A stretch of 10,957 nucleotides of DNA from Nitrosopumilales archaeon. Lineage in GTDB: Archaea; Thermoproteota; Nitrososphaeria; Nitrososphaerales; Nitrosopumilaceae. A program made the translations under genes and the position numbers. The notes beneath the pieces were generated by a model. It saw nothing but the letters and a program-made list of their open reading frames with translations. It had not been told where the DNA came from and did no database searches. The stretch is from assembly GCA_025350175.1 (NCBI GenBank), contig JANXYF010000086.1:1-10957 (forward strand). The letters are read 5' to 3'. Shown piece by piece: positions 1-5,722 of the stretch (position 1 is the stretch's first letter; each line of letters opens with the position of its first letter).

Positions 1-1219
1 ATTTCTGAATCTCCTGCGTTACTAGTGGCAAGAATGCTCCTACATCAGTTACTATGCCCAGTGCCTGCCATGTACCTCTGTCCATAAGCTTTGTTACAGT
101 TGGTTGACTGATGTCTACTACAATTACTTTGACATCTGCAGGTAGCATGTTACCCGTGGCAATGGAATGCAGCATTGTTGAAACCATGATGACAAGTTTT
201 GCATCCTTTACTATTTCCTTGTATTTACGCTGAGCAACTGTCATGTCAGTTATAACATCTGGCAGTGGGCCGTCATCTCTTAGAGAGCCTGCAAGTACAA
301 ACGGGACTTTATTTTTTACACATTCATACATTATTCCTCTAGTCAATATTTTTTTTTCTACCATTTTTGGAATTGATCCTGCTTTGAAGACTGAATTAAT
401 TGCTTGCATGTGATTTCTATGCCCTCTTACTGCAAGTGTACCATCTTGCACATTCATTCCAAGTGATGTACCTAGAGTTGAATATTCTATATCGTGAACT
501 GCAAGTGCATTTCCTGCAAGAACTGCATTGATAAATCCAGTTCTTATCAGCATTGCAATGGAATCAGATGCTCCAGTGTGTACGATTGCAGGTCCTCCTA
601 CTAGAACAATCTTTCCGCCCTGCTTCTTTATTCTGTAAATGTCCTCTGCAACTTTTCTTGCAATATGTTGAGTAGGTCTCTCACTTGAGCTACCACTACT
701 CATGAATTGAAATAGGTTTACACCTTCTCTTGGTCTTTCAGGTGGAGTGACATGTATTCCTTTTTCTCCCACAATTATCTTGTCTCCTTTTTTTACATCT
801 CTGATTGGAGTACAAAATGCCCTGTTTTCTTTAACGGTGATGCATTTGTCCATCATCATGTTTTCTACCTTGATCCATTTTCCTTTATGAAATATTTCGG
901 TATGATTGTTAGTAGTACTGTAGAAATCATCTGGCATTACCATATCTTTTTGCGCAGGTTTTAGCGAGATTGTTTGCTCAATCTTCGATGTAGCGCCCTC
1001 ACGGTATATAGCTTCTAGAATTTTATCAAGGTGTGCTTGTGATTGACCCTGAATTGTAAGTTTTGCATAACTTGCATCTTTTTTGCGCTTTCCAACCTTG
1101 AACTCTTGTACTTGAAATTCGCCCTTGAGATCCATGATGACATCAAAAATTTTGGTTAGTATCATGGAATCAATGAGGTGACCTTTTACTTCTATCTCAT
1201 GAGTGTATTTCTTGACCAT
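1..1219 (-). CDS. LOR/SDH family protein, archaeal ornithine cyclodeaminase-like (TIGR00300), 3' end cut
   Basis: The minus-strand frame translates without interruption for 406 residues from an ATG at 1219 and runs off the window at base 1; family members are about this long, so only a short C-terminus should be missing. Residues 1-100 form the small alpha/beta LOR/SDH domain (MVKKYTHEIEVKGHLIDSMI). A middle domain follows (about 105-165), then a Rossmann-like part with GGKIVLVGGPAIVHTG (201-216) and VIVVDIS (365-371). This matches the archaeal TIGR00300 family. From general knowledge, a methanogen member and the C-terminal domain of cyanobacterial AgrE/ArgZ convert ornithine to proline with bound NAD. 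A proline-forming role here is inference. A TATA-like element about 29 nt upstream supports this start. Family is fairly certain; exact reaction is not. Confidence 0.85.
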   Translation of the reverse strand, partial: MVKKYTHEIEVKGHLIDSMILTKIFDVIMDLKGEFQVQEFKVGKRKKDASYAKLTIQGQSQAHLDKILEAIYREGATSKIEQTISLKPAQKDMVMPDDFYSTTNNHTEIFHKGKWIKVENMMMDKCITVKENRAFCTPIRDVKKGDKIIVGEKGIHVTPPERPREGVNLFQFMSSGSSSERPTQHIARKVAEDIYRIKKQGGKIVLVGGPAIVHTGASDSIAMLIRTGFINAVLAGNALAVHDIEYSTLGTSLGMNVQDGTLAVRGHRNHMQAINSVFKAGSIPKMVEKKILTRGIMYECVKNKVPFVLAGSLRDDGPLPDVITDMTVAQRKYKEIVKDAKLVIMVSTMLHSIATGNMLPADVKVIVVDISQPTVTKLMDRGTWQALGIVTDVGAFLPLVTQEIQK

Positions 1220-1244
1220 TTCCTGAGATTCCGGGTTTGTACTA

Positions 1245-1250
1245 ATTTAA
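1245..1250 (-). promoter_or_regulatory. TATA-like box for the LOR/SDH gene
   Basis: On the minus strand TTAAAT (within AAGATTAAATTAG) is centred about 29 nt before the ATG at 1219. This is the spacing expected for an archaeal TATA box serving a leaderless or nearly leaderless mRNA. Confidence 0.45.
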
Positions 1251-1293
1251 TCTTGGTGTCAATTATTTGACTACAGTCTAGAAAATAAAATCA

Positions 1294-1641
1294 TTAAACG
1301 GGAAGAACAACATCACCCGTGTGCTCTTGTATGTTATCTGATTTTATTCTTGCAACAATGGTGTCTTTGCGTTCCGCATTGAGACCTCGAACAAGTGCTT
1401 TGGAAATTCCATTTTTATCACAAATTACTATCATGTATCCAGTAGAATCTGACAAGACATATCCTCCCGTATTATTTAGAACTGCATAGAGGTTTTCCTC
1501 GCCTACTGGTTCCCATACATTGGTCTTGTTATCTCTTAATGCTAAAGCGGGCATTGCCTGATCATTACACAACTTGTTGAGATACTCGCGTGATTCTTTG
1601 ACTCGTTTCTCGCCAATTTTTAGTGCAACAAAATACTGCAT
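1294..1641 (-). CDS. conserved-looking 115-aa protein of unknown function
   Basis: I do not recognise the family. The 115-residue protein is soluble, with no signal peptide or membrane segment. It begins MQYFVALKIGEKRVKE, has a charged helical N-terminal third, then alternating hydrophobic strands around YAVLNNTGGYVLSDSTGYMIVIC (about 52-74) and a C-terminal ALVRGLNAERKDTIVARI helix-strand. The pattern suggests a small alpha/beta fold, which is inference. There is one conspicuous Gly-Gly turn and no catalytic motif. It lies 20 nt downstream of the HD gene on the same strand but has its own TATA box (1661-1670) at leaderless spacing and a palindrome between box and start. It may therefore be transcribed separately from the HD gene. 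Confidence 0.75.
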   Translation of the reverse strand: MQYFVALKIGEKRVKESREYLNKLCNDQAMPALALRDNKTNVWEPVGEENLYAVLNNTGGYVLSDSTGYMIVICDKNGISKALVRGLNAERKDTIVARIKSDNIQEHTGDVVLPV

Positions 1642-1649
1642 GATTGAAA

Positions 1650-1663
1650 AACTAGTTCTAGTT
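1650..1663. promoter_or_regulatory. 14-bp palindrome between TATA box and start, operator candidate
   Basis: AACTAG-TT-CTAGTT is a perfect inverted repeat with 6-bp arms. It sits between the TATA box at 1661-1670 and the ATG at 1641 of the 115-aa gene, partly touching the box. A repressor bound here would block transcription initiation. Placement is seen; regulator and function are inferred. Confidence 0.35.
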
Positions 1664-1670
1664 ATTTATA
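1661..1670 (-). promoter_or_regulatory. TATA box embedded in the end of the HD gene
   Basis: TATAAATAAC on the minus strand is centred about 25 nt upstream of the ATG at 1641. The same bases encode the last residues (Tyr, Lys) and TAA stop of the HD-domain gene, so the promoter of the next gene overlaps the end of the previous one. Confidence 0.55.
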
Positions 1671-2192
1671 CGATAGTGTATCAAGTATATCCAAAAGTTC
1701 TTTTGATTTTATCTCTTTTTTTGCCGAGTCTACAAACAAACTTAATTTTTCATTTGAAAATCCTTCTGAAGAATATTTTACAGCTTGGATGGCCATCTCT
1801 AGCTTGTCAATTTCGTGTAAGAGAATGGACTCTTTTGTATTTGCTTGAATGTATTCCTGCCATACTTTGTCATACTGTACTGCGAGATTGTCTGGTAGCT
1901 TGGAGAAGATCTCTTTCATTGCATCCCCTTCAGCTACCTTCTTGTTCTCCTTTGAGATCTCTTCTGGCATAAAATCCCCAGTGATTGATTCTGCCAAATC
2001 GTGAAGAAGTGACATTTTGAGAATTTTTTCAGTGTCCAATTTTTGTGAATCTGAGAAAACCATTGCCATAATTGCAGTGGCGTAGGAATGGTCTGCTACT
2101 GATTCGGGGTTCTCAATACCCACTTTGCTTATCCATCCTTTACGTGGTACTCTTTTGAGTTCTGATACTAGGTAGAAAAAGTCAAACAACAC
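1662..2192 (-). CDS. HD-domain phosphohydrolase, YfbR/HDDC2-like 5'-deoxynucleotidase
   Basis: A 176-residue single-domain HD protein. The metal ligands of the HD superfamily are visible in order: H35 (in ADHSYATA), H64-D65 (in SLLHDLAE) and D129 (in LHEIDKLEM). The motif order, the N-terminal FDFFYLVSELKRVPRKGW and the length match the YfbR/HDDC2 family. Known members remove the phosphate from deoxynucleoside 5'-monophosphates with a divalent metal, in the cytoplasm, and help balance nucleotide pools. Substrate here is inferred. The start is GTG at 2192; an upstream ATG at 2208 is out of frame and soon stopped, and a TATA-like GATTAAAAC lies 28 nt upstream. TTG at 2189 is the next possible start. 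The gene is divergent from the cobalamin adenosyltransferase, with about 110 bp between them. Confidence 0.85.
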   Translation of the reverse strand: MLFDFFYLVSELKRVPRKGWISKVGIENPESVADHSYATAIMAMVFSDSQKLDTEKILKMSLLHDLAESITGDFMPEEISKENKKVAEGDAMKEIFSKLPDNLAVQYDKVWQEYIQANTKESILLHEIDKLEMAIQAVKYSSEGFSNEKLSLFVDSAKKEIKSKELLDILDTLSYK

Positions 2193-2216
2193 AAGTAATT
2201 CTTCTCATGATTCCTG

Positions 2217-2224
2217 TTTTAATC
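2217..2224 (-). promoter_or_regulatory. TATA-like box of the HD gene
   Basis: GATTAAAA on the minus strand is centred about 28 nt before the GTG at 2192. It supports a leaderless mRNA and this non-ATG start. Confidence 0.5.
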
Positions 2225-2270
2225 TTTGAGTCTATTGTCTAGTTTTAAAATGTCAATATATTCAAACAAG

Positions 2271-2277
2271 ATTAAAA
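2271..2277 (+). promoter_or_regulatory. TATA-like box of the cobalamin adenosyltransferase gene
   Basis: ATTAAAA is centred 28-29 nt before the GTG start at 2303, the spacing expected for a leaderless archaeal transcript. Confidence 0.5.
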
Positions 2278-2302
2278 TGACAAGAATCACTAGTATGTAA
2301 CT

Positions 2303-2839
2303 GTGAAAATTTATACTAAAACTGGTGATGACGGAACTACTGGGTTGATTGGCAACAAGCGTGTAAAAAAATCAAACCCTAGAATTGCAACTTATGGCAT
2401 GGTAGATGAACTTAATGCTGCTCTTGGAATTGTTTTATCTTCGAAATTAGGAAAAGACATTCGTGATTTGTTGATAAAAATACAAAATGATTTGTTTGTA
2501 GTTGGTGCAGATCTTGCAAATCCAAATTTGGATAACAAGTCAAACAGGGTTTCATCTGAAATGGTGCTATATCTTGAAAAAGAAATTGATAGGTTGGAGG
2601 AGAAATTGTTGCCGATAACTTTTTTCATTTTACCTGGAGGAGATTTGGTTGCGTCGCAGGTTCATATGGCAAGAGCAATCTGTAGAAGAGCTGAGATAAA
2701 TGTTGTAAACTTGTCAGAGGTAGACCAGATAAACAACGAATGTTTGGTCTACATGAATAGGTTATCAGATCTTCTTTTTGTGGTTGCCAGAACAATAAAT
2801 AAAAGAAAAAAAATTTCAGATGTTGCATGGAAAAAATAG
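2303..2839 (+). CDS. pduO: ATP:cob(I)alamin adenosyltransferase, PduO type
   Basis: A complete 178-residue protein, the normal size for this trimeric five-helix-bundle enzyme. It transfers the 5'-deoxyadenosyl group of ATP to cob(I)alamin to make adenosylcobalamin in the cytoplasm. Diagnostic motifs are the N-terminal ATP-binding YTKTGDDGTTGL (4-15), YGMVDELNAALG (31-42), FILPGGD (108-114), the arginine-rich RAICRRAE (124-131) and MNRLSDLLFVVAR (151-163). Together these are specific to the PduO/MMAB family rather than CobA or EutT. Ammonia-oxidising archaea make their own B12 (known), so a biosynthetic or salvage role fits. The GTG start at 2303 gives the canonical MKIYTKTGDDG N-terminus and lies at leaderless distance from a TATA box. 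It stands alone, with no other cobalamin gene in the window. Confidence 0.95.
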   Translation: MKIYTKTGDDGTTGLIGNKRVKKSNPRIATYGMVDELNAALGIVLSSKLGKDIRDLLIKIQNDLFVVGADLANPNLDNKSNRVSSEMVLYLEKEIDRLEEKLLPITFFILPGGDLVASQVHMARAICRRAEINVVNLSEVDQINNECLVYMNRLSDLLFVVARTINKRKKISDVAWKK

Positions 2840-2850
2840 GAGAGACACAC

Positions 2851-2856
2851 TTTAAT
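2851..2856 (+). promoter_or_regulatory. TATA-like box of the tRNA-Phe gene
   Basis: TTTAAT is centred about 29 nt upstream of the first tRNA base, consistent with an archaeal tRNA promoter separate from the upstream protein gene. Confidence 0.4.
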
Positions 2857-2882
2857 TCCCGAATACTTTGAGAATCAAACGT

Positions 2883-2956
2883 GCCGCCGTAGCTCAGCCC
2901 GGGAGAGCACTCGGCTGAAGACCGAGCTGTCGCATGTTCAAGTCTTGCCGGCGGCA
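2883..2956 (+). tRNA. tRNA-Phe (GAA)
   Basis: The full cloverleaf is visible. The acceptor stem GCCGCCG pairs perfectly with CGGCGGC (2949-2955), with discriminator A at 2956. The D stem is GCTC/GAGC. The anticodon stem CTCGG/CCGAG closes loop CTGAAGA with anticodon GAA (2917-2919). The T loop is TTCAAGT on stem GCATG/CTTGC, which has one T-T mismatch (2935 with 2945). There is no intron and no encoded CCA (CCTT follows), so CCA must be added enzymatically. Confidence 0.96.
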
Positions 2957-3031
2957 CCTTATTTCATGTCCAATGCTGGCGCCACTGGATTAAATTGGGT
3001 AGAGGGGTTTGTTCTAAAATTACAGTTCTGA

Positions 3032-3310
3032 TCAATTTTTAACAGAACTTGTTATGACCTTGAGTTCAAATTGGTTGCTAATGGACCAGAAATCATTGTC
3101 ATCACCATTGAATTTTGCAAAAATATTGTAAATACAAGCACCTGAATACTTTGGTTTCGCTGTTCCCATTTACGGCAAAATTTCCATCATTATCAGTTAT
3201 AGCACTTGTAATTGTTCTTGTTGCATCATAAGGTGAGTCATGTTGTATGAAGATGATCCTATTTGGAAATGATTCATTTTTGATTTAGGATGCATCTGTA
3301 TTATTAATAA
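3032..3310 (-). pseudogene. remnant of an Ig-like domain, surface-type protein (frameshifted, internal stop)
   Basis: This region carries no intact gene, but on the minus strand a clear protein-like stretch can be read across two frames. The first frame gives ESFPNRIIFIQ, then DSPYDATRTITSAITDNDGNF (about 3275 down to 3170). Near 3150-3160 a one-base shift is needed to continue with YSGACIYNIFAKFNGDD and SNQFELKVITSSVKN, ending at a TGA at 3032-3034. A TAA at 3286-3288 interrupts the first frame. 'T..TDNDGNF' followed by 'Y.I.A.F.GD' is the pattern of the Ig-like/carboxypeptidase-regulatory-like beta-sandwich repeats of archaeal surface proteins. Weaker in-frame pieces (for example MFYNAGSQVRGYNNF, about 3360-3410) suggest the remnant extends upstream. 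I infer a dead or fragmentary gene; a sequencing error could mimic the frameshift but not the stop as well. Confidence 0.6.
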
Positions 3311-3475
3311 AATTATTATAATTTTGAATGAAATGTTGTGACTGTTTTTAAGCCATGATTGAAATTATTGTAACCCCTGACTTGGCTACCTGCATTGTAA
3401 AACATCGGTGCAAATAGGGGGCACATTTCCTTTAATATCTGAAGGAAAAGGTCTATGACTCAATTCTAAGACAAG

Positions 3476-3482
3476 TTTAAAA
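3476..3482 (+). promoter_or_regulatory. TATA box of the lysine-rich protein gene
   Basis: TTTAAAA, centred at 3479, predicts initiation near 3505. This is downstream of a possible GTG start at 3495, so it favours the ATG at 3513. Confidence 0.55.
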
Positions 3483-3512
3483 GGACGATGTTACGTGTTT
3501 GATAATCGTCTT

Positions 3513-3821
3513 ATGACAAAGGACAAGAAAAAACTAGCAAAAAAGCCTGCTAAGAAGGTGGCACCTAAAAAGGAGCCTACTAAGAAGGTAGCACCTAAAA
3601 AGGAGCCTACTAAGAAGGTAGCACCTAAAAAGGAGCCAACTAAGAAGGAAGCTCCAAAGGGTAAGGTAAAAGAAAAGACCAAACTCAAAGAAGACATAGT
3701 TCAGGAAGACGATGGAATCATAGTAGTTGAAGATGATACTGGTCTTGACAGGGAAGCAGAGCTTGAAGCAAGAAAGGCATACCTAGAAGAAGCCCGCTCA
3801 CAAGAAGCAAGCGACGATTAG
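3513..3821 (+). CDS. lysine-rich tandem-repeat protein with acidic tail, unknown function
   Basis: From the ATG at 3513 the protein has 102 residues. A GTG at 3495 would add six residues but lies before the predicted transcription start. The N-terminal half is almost only Lys, Pro, Ala, Glu, Thr and Val in 10-residue repeats of type KKVAPKKEPT, encoded by 30-bp tandem repeats. It resembles histone H1 tails or bacterial HU-like Lys/Ala/Pro extensions. The second half (from about KEDIVQEDDGIIVVEDD) is strongly acidic and ends in a helical stretch rich in Glu and Ala. It is therefore a charge-segregated, probably disordered polypeptide. Nucleic-acid binding by the basic part is inference; there is no folded domain, signal peptide or cysteine. 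No family recognised. Confidence 0.75.
   Translation: MTKDKKKLAKKPAKKVAPKKEPTKKVAPKKEPTKKVAPKKEPTKKEAPKGKVKEKTKLKEDIVQEDDGIIVVEDDTGLDREAELEARKAYLEEARSQEASDD
3545..3660 (+). repeat. tandem 30-bp coding repeats (about 4 copies, last ones diverged)
   Basis: The unit GCCTACTAAGAAGGTAGCAC plus CTAAAAAGGA recurs in phase with the codons. The two central copies are nearly identical, the first differs by a few bases (GCTAAG, GTGGCA), and the last changes to CCAACTAAGAAGGAAGCTCC. Near-identity at the DNA level points to recent duplication by slippage or recombination. Confidence 0.9.
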
Positions 3822-3848
3822 CATTCTTCATAATTTTTCAACATAATG

Positions 3849-3854
3849 CTTATC
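3849..3854 (+). promoter_or_regulatory. weak TATA-like box for the RAM gene pair
   Basis: CTTATC is centred 28 nt before the ATG at 3880. It is a weak match to the consensus, but the spacing agrees with the other leaderless genes in this window. Confidence 0.3.
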
Positions 3855-3879
3855 CGTGATTACTCTATTAACAGGAATC

Positions 3880-4128
3880 ATGCGATCTCTTTGTTTGATA
3901 TCTGTAAAACCTGGTAAAGTTGACACAGTGATAGCATTTCTGAAAAAAACAAGAAAGATTATCAAAGAAATCATGGTTGTAACGGGAAGGGCAGACATTG
4001 CAGTTGTACTACAAGGTACGATTGAAGAGATCAATAATGTTGTAATAGACTTTAAGAAAATAAAAGAAATTGTTTCAACAGAGACTTTGATTGAAGTGGA
4101 GGTAGATATGGGTTGGTCAAAGCCGTAG
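3880..4128 (+). CDS. stand-alone RAM (Lrp/AsnC effector-binding) domain protein, first of pair
   Basis: An 82-residue protein from the ATG at 3880. A GTG at 3856 would add eight residues (ITLLTGI), but the family N-terminus begins with the strand seen here (RSLCLISVKPGKVDTVIAFL) and a TATA-like element fits 3880. The order SLCLISVKPG, a helix, IIKEIMVVTGRADIAVVLQG, a helix (IEEINNVVIDFKKI) and TETLIEVEVDM is the beta-alpha-beta-beta-alpha-beta RAM fold. The 'TGRADI' turn is typical of Lrp/AsnC ligand domains. There is no DNA-binding helix-turn-helix. Family members form dimers or higher oligomers and bind amino acids; archaeal stand-alone RAM proteins are proposed partners or modulators of Lrp regulators. 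Its 3' end overlaps the next RAM gene by 16 bases. Confidence 0.85.
   Translation: MRSLCLISVKPGKVDTVIAFLKKTRKIIKEIMVVTGRADIAVVLQGTIEEINNVVIDFKKIKEIVSTETLIEVEVDMGWSKP
4098..4103 (+). promoter_or_regulatory. Shine-Dalgarno deciding the TTG start of the second RAM gene
   Basis: GGAGGT, a perfect SD core, lies inside the first RAM gene nine bases before TTG 4113. It is notable because most genes here look leaderless and lack an SD. It supports translation of the overlapping second gene from the same mRNA. Confidence 0.7.
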
Positions 4129-4331
4129 TTCTAGTCAAATCTCCGAAAAAATTGATAGCGGCACGACTCCGTATGGTAAAATCAGTCTATGACTCTTTTC
4201 CAGTAAGTGGTCAATTTGATGCTGTTGCGTTGATCGAAGTCAAGGAATTATCACAGTTAAAGGACGTAGCAACCGAGATTCAGAATATCAATGGCGTAGA
4301 GCGTACTGAGACGCTTGTACAAGTAGTATAG
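4113..4331 (+). CDS. stand-alone RAM (Lrp/AsnC effector-binding) domain protein, second of pair
   Basis: A 72-residue protein starting at TTG 4113, inside the last codons of the preceding gene in a different frame. It has the same fold pattern: strand VKAVVLVKSP, a helix, SVYDSFPVSGQFDAVALIEV, a helix (LKDVATEIQNI) and a final strand VERTETLVQVV. It also lacks a helix-turn-helix. The TTG start is supported by the well-placed GGAGGT at 4098-4103. Overlap and SD imply one transcript and coupled translation, so the two products may form a mixed oligomer (inference). It could be a paralogue from tandem duplication, but the two sequences have diverged widely. Confidence 0.82.
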   Translation: MVKAVVLVKSPKKLIAARLRMVKSVYDSFPVSGQFDAVALIEVKELSQLKDVATEIQNINGVERTETLVQVV

Positions 4332-4342
4332 GTACCAAAATC

Positions 4343-4348
4343 CTTTAA
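4343..4348 (+). promoter_or_regulatory. TATA-like box of the VOC gene
   Basis: CTTTAA is centred 27 nt before the ATG at 4373 and favours this start over a GTG at 4358, which would lie upstream of the predicted transcription start. Confidence 0.5.
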
Positions 4349-4372
4349 CACCTCCATGTGTTAACTTGGGGT

Positions 4373-4783
4373 ATGAATATCAGACACCTTGGCAGCGTAA
4401 TTATCGCAGTTTCAGACATTGAAAAATCTCTGAAATTTTACCACGAGGTAATTGGATTGCCAATTAAGAATTCCAGAGAAAATTGGGTAGAATTGGCAAA
4501 AGAGGGTGCAACGGTAATACTCCATCCTGCAATCAAGGCCATTAACACTGGAACATCTATTGAAAATGGTATAGTTGTAGGACTTGTCGTAGGCGATATA
4601 GACTCTGCAGTAAAAGAACTCAAATCGAAAAATGTCCCAATTTACAGAGACATTATTTCTCACAAGGCAGGCAAAAACTGTATTGTGTTAGACCCAGACA
4701 ATTACATGGTGTCATTATTTGAGCCCTCATTTGATGATGGTGCAAAACAAGCACGTGGTTTCCACGGATTTGCTCCACTCTAA
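4373..4783 (+). CDS. glyoxalase/VOC superfamily protein
   Basis: A 136-residue protein with two beta-alpha-beta-beta-beta modules of the vicinal-oxygen-chelate fold. Module 1 starts IRHLGSVIIAVSDIEKSLKFY with HEVIGL following (residues 3-29). Module 2 starts at GIVVGLVVGDIDSAVKELKS (66-85) and ends with the family signature VLDPDNYMVSLFEP (105-118). Candidate metal ligands are H5, H51 and E117. The position that is usually His at the start of module 2 is not, so the metal site may be incomplete. Family members include glyoxalase I, methylmalonyl-CoA epimerase, dioxygenases and resistance proteins; the substrate cannot be told from sequence. The start was set by the TATA box and the canonical N-terminus; a GTG at 4358 would add five residues. 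It converges on the DUF6659-like gene with a 4-base stop overlap (4780-4783). Confidence 0.85.
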   Translation: MNIRHLGSVIIAVSDIEKSLKFYHEVIGLPIKNSRENWVELAKEGATVILHPAIKAINTGTSIENGIVVGLVVGDIDSAVKELKSKNVPIYRDIISHKAGKNCIVLDPDNYMVSLFEPSFDDGAKQARGFHGFAPL

Positions 4784-5172
4784 ATAATTTTTTTAATTTT
4801 CAACATTATTTTAACTACTGCATCTGGAGATGTATTCTTGTTTATTGAGATGTAGTAAATTCCCTCTTTTCTTTGAAATACAATTACCGTGATTTTTTCA
4901 TGTCTGAAAACTACGTGGTCCATATTTCCAAGGGCTGAACTTGCTTTGTTTCGCATTGTCAATAAAGTTGAAACAAGAAAGAATTCATTTCTTGCAGATT
5001 CTCGGGATAATAAAGTAGTAAGTCCTGGTTGTAAAATTCCAGTTAAGGTAGTTCCATATTCGTTAATCAATCCGGCATATCTGACTGATTTTGATATCTC
5101 TAAAATTCTTTCACACTTTTTTCTATACTGTGTAATCAGTTCTTTCCATTTTTGATCTGGTGTCTTTTGCAT
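4780..5172 (-). CDS. DUF6659-like archaeal protein of unknown function
   Basis: A 130-residue cytoplasmic protein. After an N-terminal helical stretch (KWKELITQYRKKCERILEIS, 9-28) comes SVRYAGLINEYGTTLTGILQ, then a helix (ESARNEFFLVSTLLTMRNKA), HVVFRHEKITVIVFQ and GIYYISINKNTS. The order of 'R.AG.I...G', a helix and two strands with 'V...EK' and 'YYIS' recalls the DUF6659 proteins common in ammonia-oxidising archaea. That fold is roadblock/profilin-like, often linked to small GTPase or sensory modules. This assignment is from memory of the pattern and is moderate. The ATG at 5172 lies 26 nt from a good TATA box. Its stop overlaps the VOC gene stop by four bases (CTAA). Confidence 0.72.
   Translation of the reverse strand: MQKTPDQKWKELITQYRKKCERILEISKSVRYAGLINEYGTTLTGILQPGLTTLLSRESARNEFFLVSTLLTMRNKASSALGNMDHVVFRHEKITVIVFQRKEGIYYISINKNTSPDAVVKIMLKIKKII
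4784..4800 (+). terminator. T-rich transcription stop after the VOC gene
   Basis: Directly after the TAA stop comes AATAATTTTTTTAATTTTC with a run of seven T, the usual intrinsic stop signal in archaea. It lies in the 3' end of the convergent gene, where it encodes Lys/Ile codons. Confidence 0.4.
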
Positions 5173-5193
5173 GGTTATGGTAGAACATTTAGG

Positions 5194-5201
5194 CTTTAAA
5201 A
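5194..5201 (-). promoter_or_regulatory. TATA box of the DUF6659-like gene
   Basis: TTTTAAAG on the minus strand is centred about 26 nt before the ATG at 5172, giving a leaderless mRNA. Confidence 0.55.
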
Positions 5202-5210
5202 AGTAAGAGG

Positions 5211-5579
5211 TTACTTTTTCTTTTCTTTATCAAGGCCTGCTTTTAACGAAAGATTTTCTTGTCGCAATCTTTCATTTTCTTCTTTTAGAGTATCAACTGG
5301 TTGCATCTTTGCATGCATTGGATGTCCTGGCATGAACGCATTGGGTGTCATGTTAAACAAGCCTGCTGCATATCTCTGAAACATTGTATGATAACCTGTA
5401 AGTTTGCCCATCATCATGTCAGAATCGTGTACAATCTGGTCTTTTATTCTTCCAGCATTGGCAATTCCTAACGGAGGGTTTGCACGTGGTGGCAATCTTG
5501 GAAATGCAAATGGCGAATTTACCATATCAAATGGTTGACCAAAAGTTTCCATAATTCTTCTTGCATCAAAATACCACAT
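5211..5579 (-). CDS. 122-aa protein with C-terminal coiled coil, unknown function
   Basis: I do not recognise the family firmly. Residues 1-50 are rich in Pro, Phe and Arg (MWYFDARRIMETFGQPF, FAFPRLPPRANPPLG). The middle is Met- and His-rich (DSDMMMGKLTGYHTMFQRY, MPGHPMHAKMQ). Residues about 95-122 are a short leucine-zipper-like coiled coil (TLKEENERLRQENLSLKAGL). There is no signal peptide or membrane segment. A coiled-coil tail on a small helical protein resembles accessory subunits such as PhaE or phasins of polyhydroxyalkanoate granules, but no phaC gene is in view, so this is only a possibility. ATG 5579 is used; an in-frame ATG at 5609 is followed by a stop. Gene reality is supported by length and codon use. 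Confidence 0.65.
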   Translation of the reverse strand: MWYFDARRIMETFGQPFDMVNSPFAFPRLPPRANPPLGIANAGRIKDQIVHDSDMMMGKLTGYHTMFQRYAAGLFNMTPNAFMPGHPMHAKMQPVDTLKEENERLRQENLSLKAGLDKEKKK

Positions 5580-5691
5580 GAGTAGAATTCTTGTTCTCCT
5601 CTATTTCATGTTTACTCACAAAATTACGCGTTAGATATAGAAAAGTGTCAAGTGTCAGTCATTTTTTATCAAATTCCGTTGATCGCTGATC

Positions 5692-5698
5692 CTTATAG
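5692..5698 (+). promoter_or_regulatory. TATA box of the 49-aa gene
   Basis: CTTATAG is centred 27-28 nt before the ATG at 5723. The spacing is right for a leaderless mRNA and is the main support that the small gene is expressed. Confidence 0.5.
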
Positions 5699-5703
5699 AA
5701 TGC

Positions 5704-5719
5704 ACTGATCGACATCAGT
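5704..5719. promoter_or_regulatory. 16-bp palindrome at the transcription start, operator candidate
   Basis: ACTGAT-CGAC-ATCAGT has perfect 6-bp arms and lies between the TATA box (5692-5698) and the ATG at 5723. A related TGATCG occurs upstream of the box near 5680. A dimeric regulator bound here would cover the initiation site. Operator role is inferred. Confidence 0.4.
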
Positions 5720-5722
5720 TTA

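Noticed and set aside
752..964. Plus-strand 70-codon frame
   Set aside because: Lies fully inside the well-supported LOR/SDH gene on the other strand; its Phe/His-rich composition is typical of an antisense shadow.
2883..2956. Integration site (attB) in tRNA-Phe with a downstream mobile element
   Set aside because: No integrase gene and no repeat of the tRNA 3' end was found in the window; only a gene remnant follows.
2625..2957. Minus-strand 110-codon frame covering the tRNA and the adenosyltransferase 3' end
   Set aside because: Antisense to a certain tRNA and a certain enzyme gene; no domain pattern.
3491..3697. Minus-strand repetitive frame (FLVGSFLGAT repeats), looks like a membrane protein
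   Set aside because: It is the reverse complement of the lysine-rich 30-bp repeats; the repeat makes both strands open. The plus frame has a TATA box and a sensible two-part composition.
5211..5579. PhaE / phasin identity for the 122-aa protein
   Set aside because: Only the coiled-coil tail is suggestive; no phaC neighbour and no clear motif, so left as unknown.
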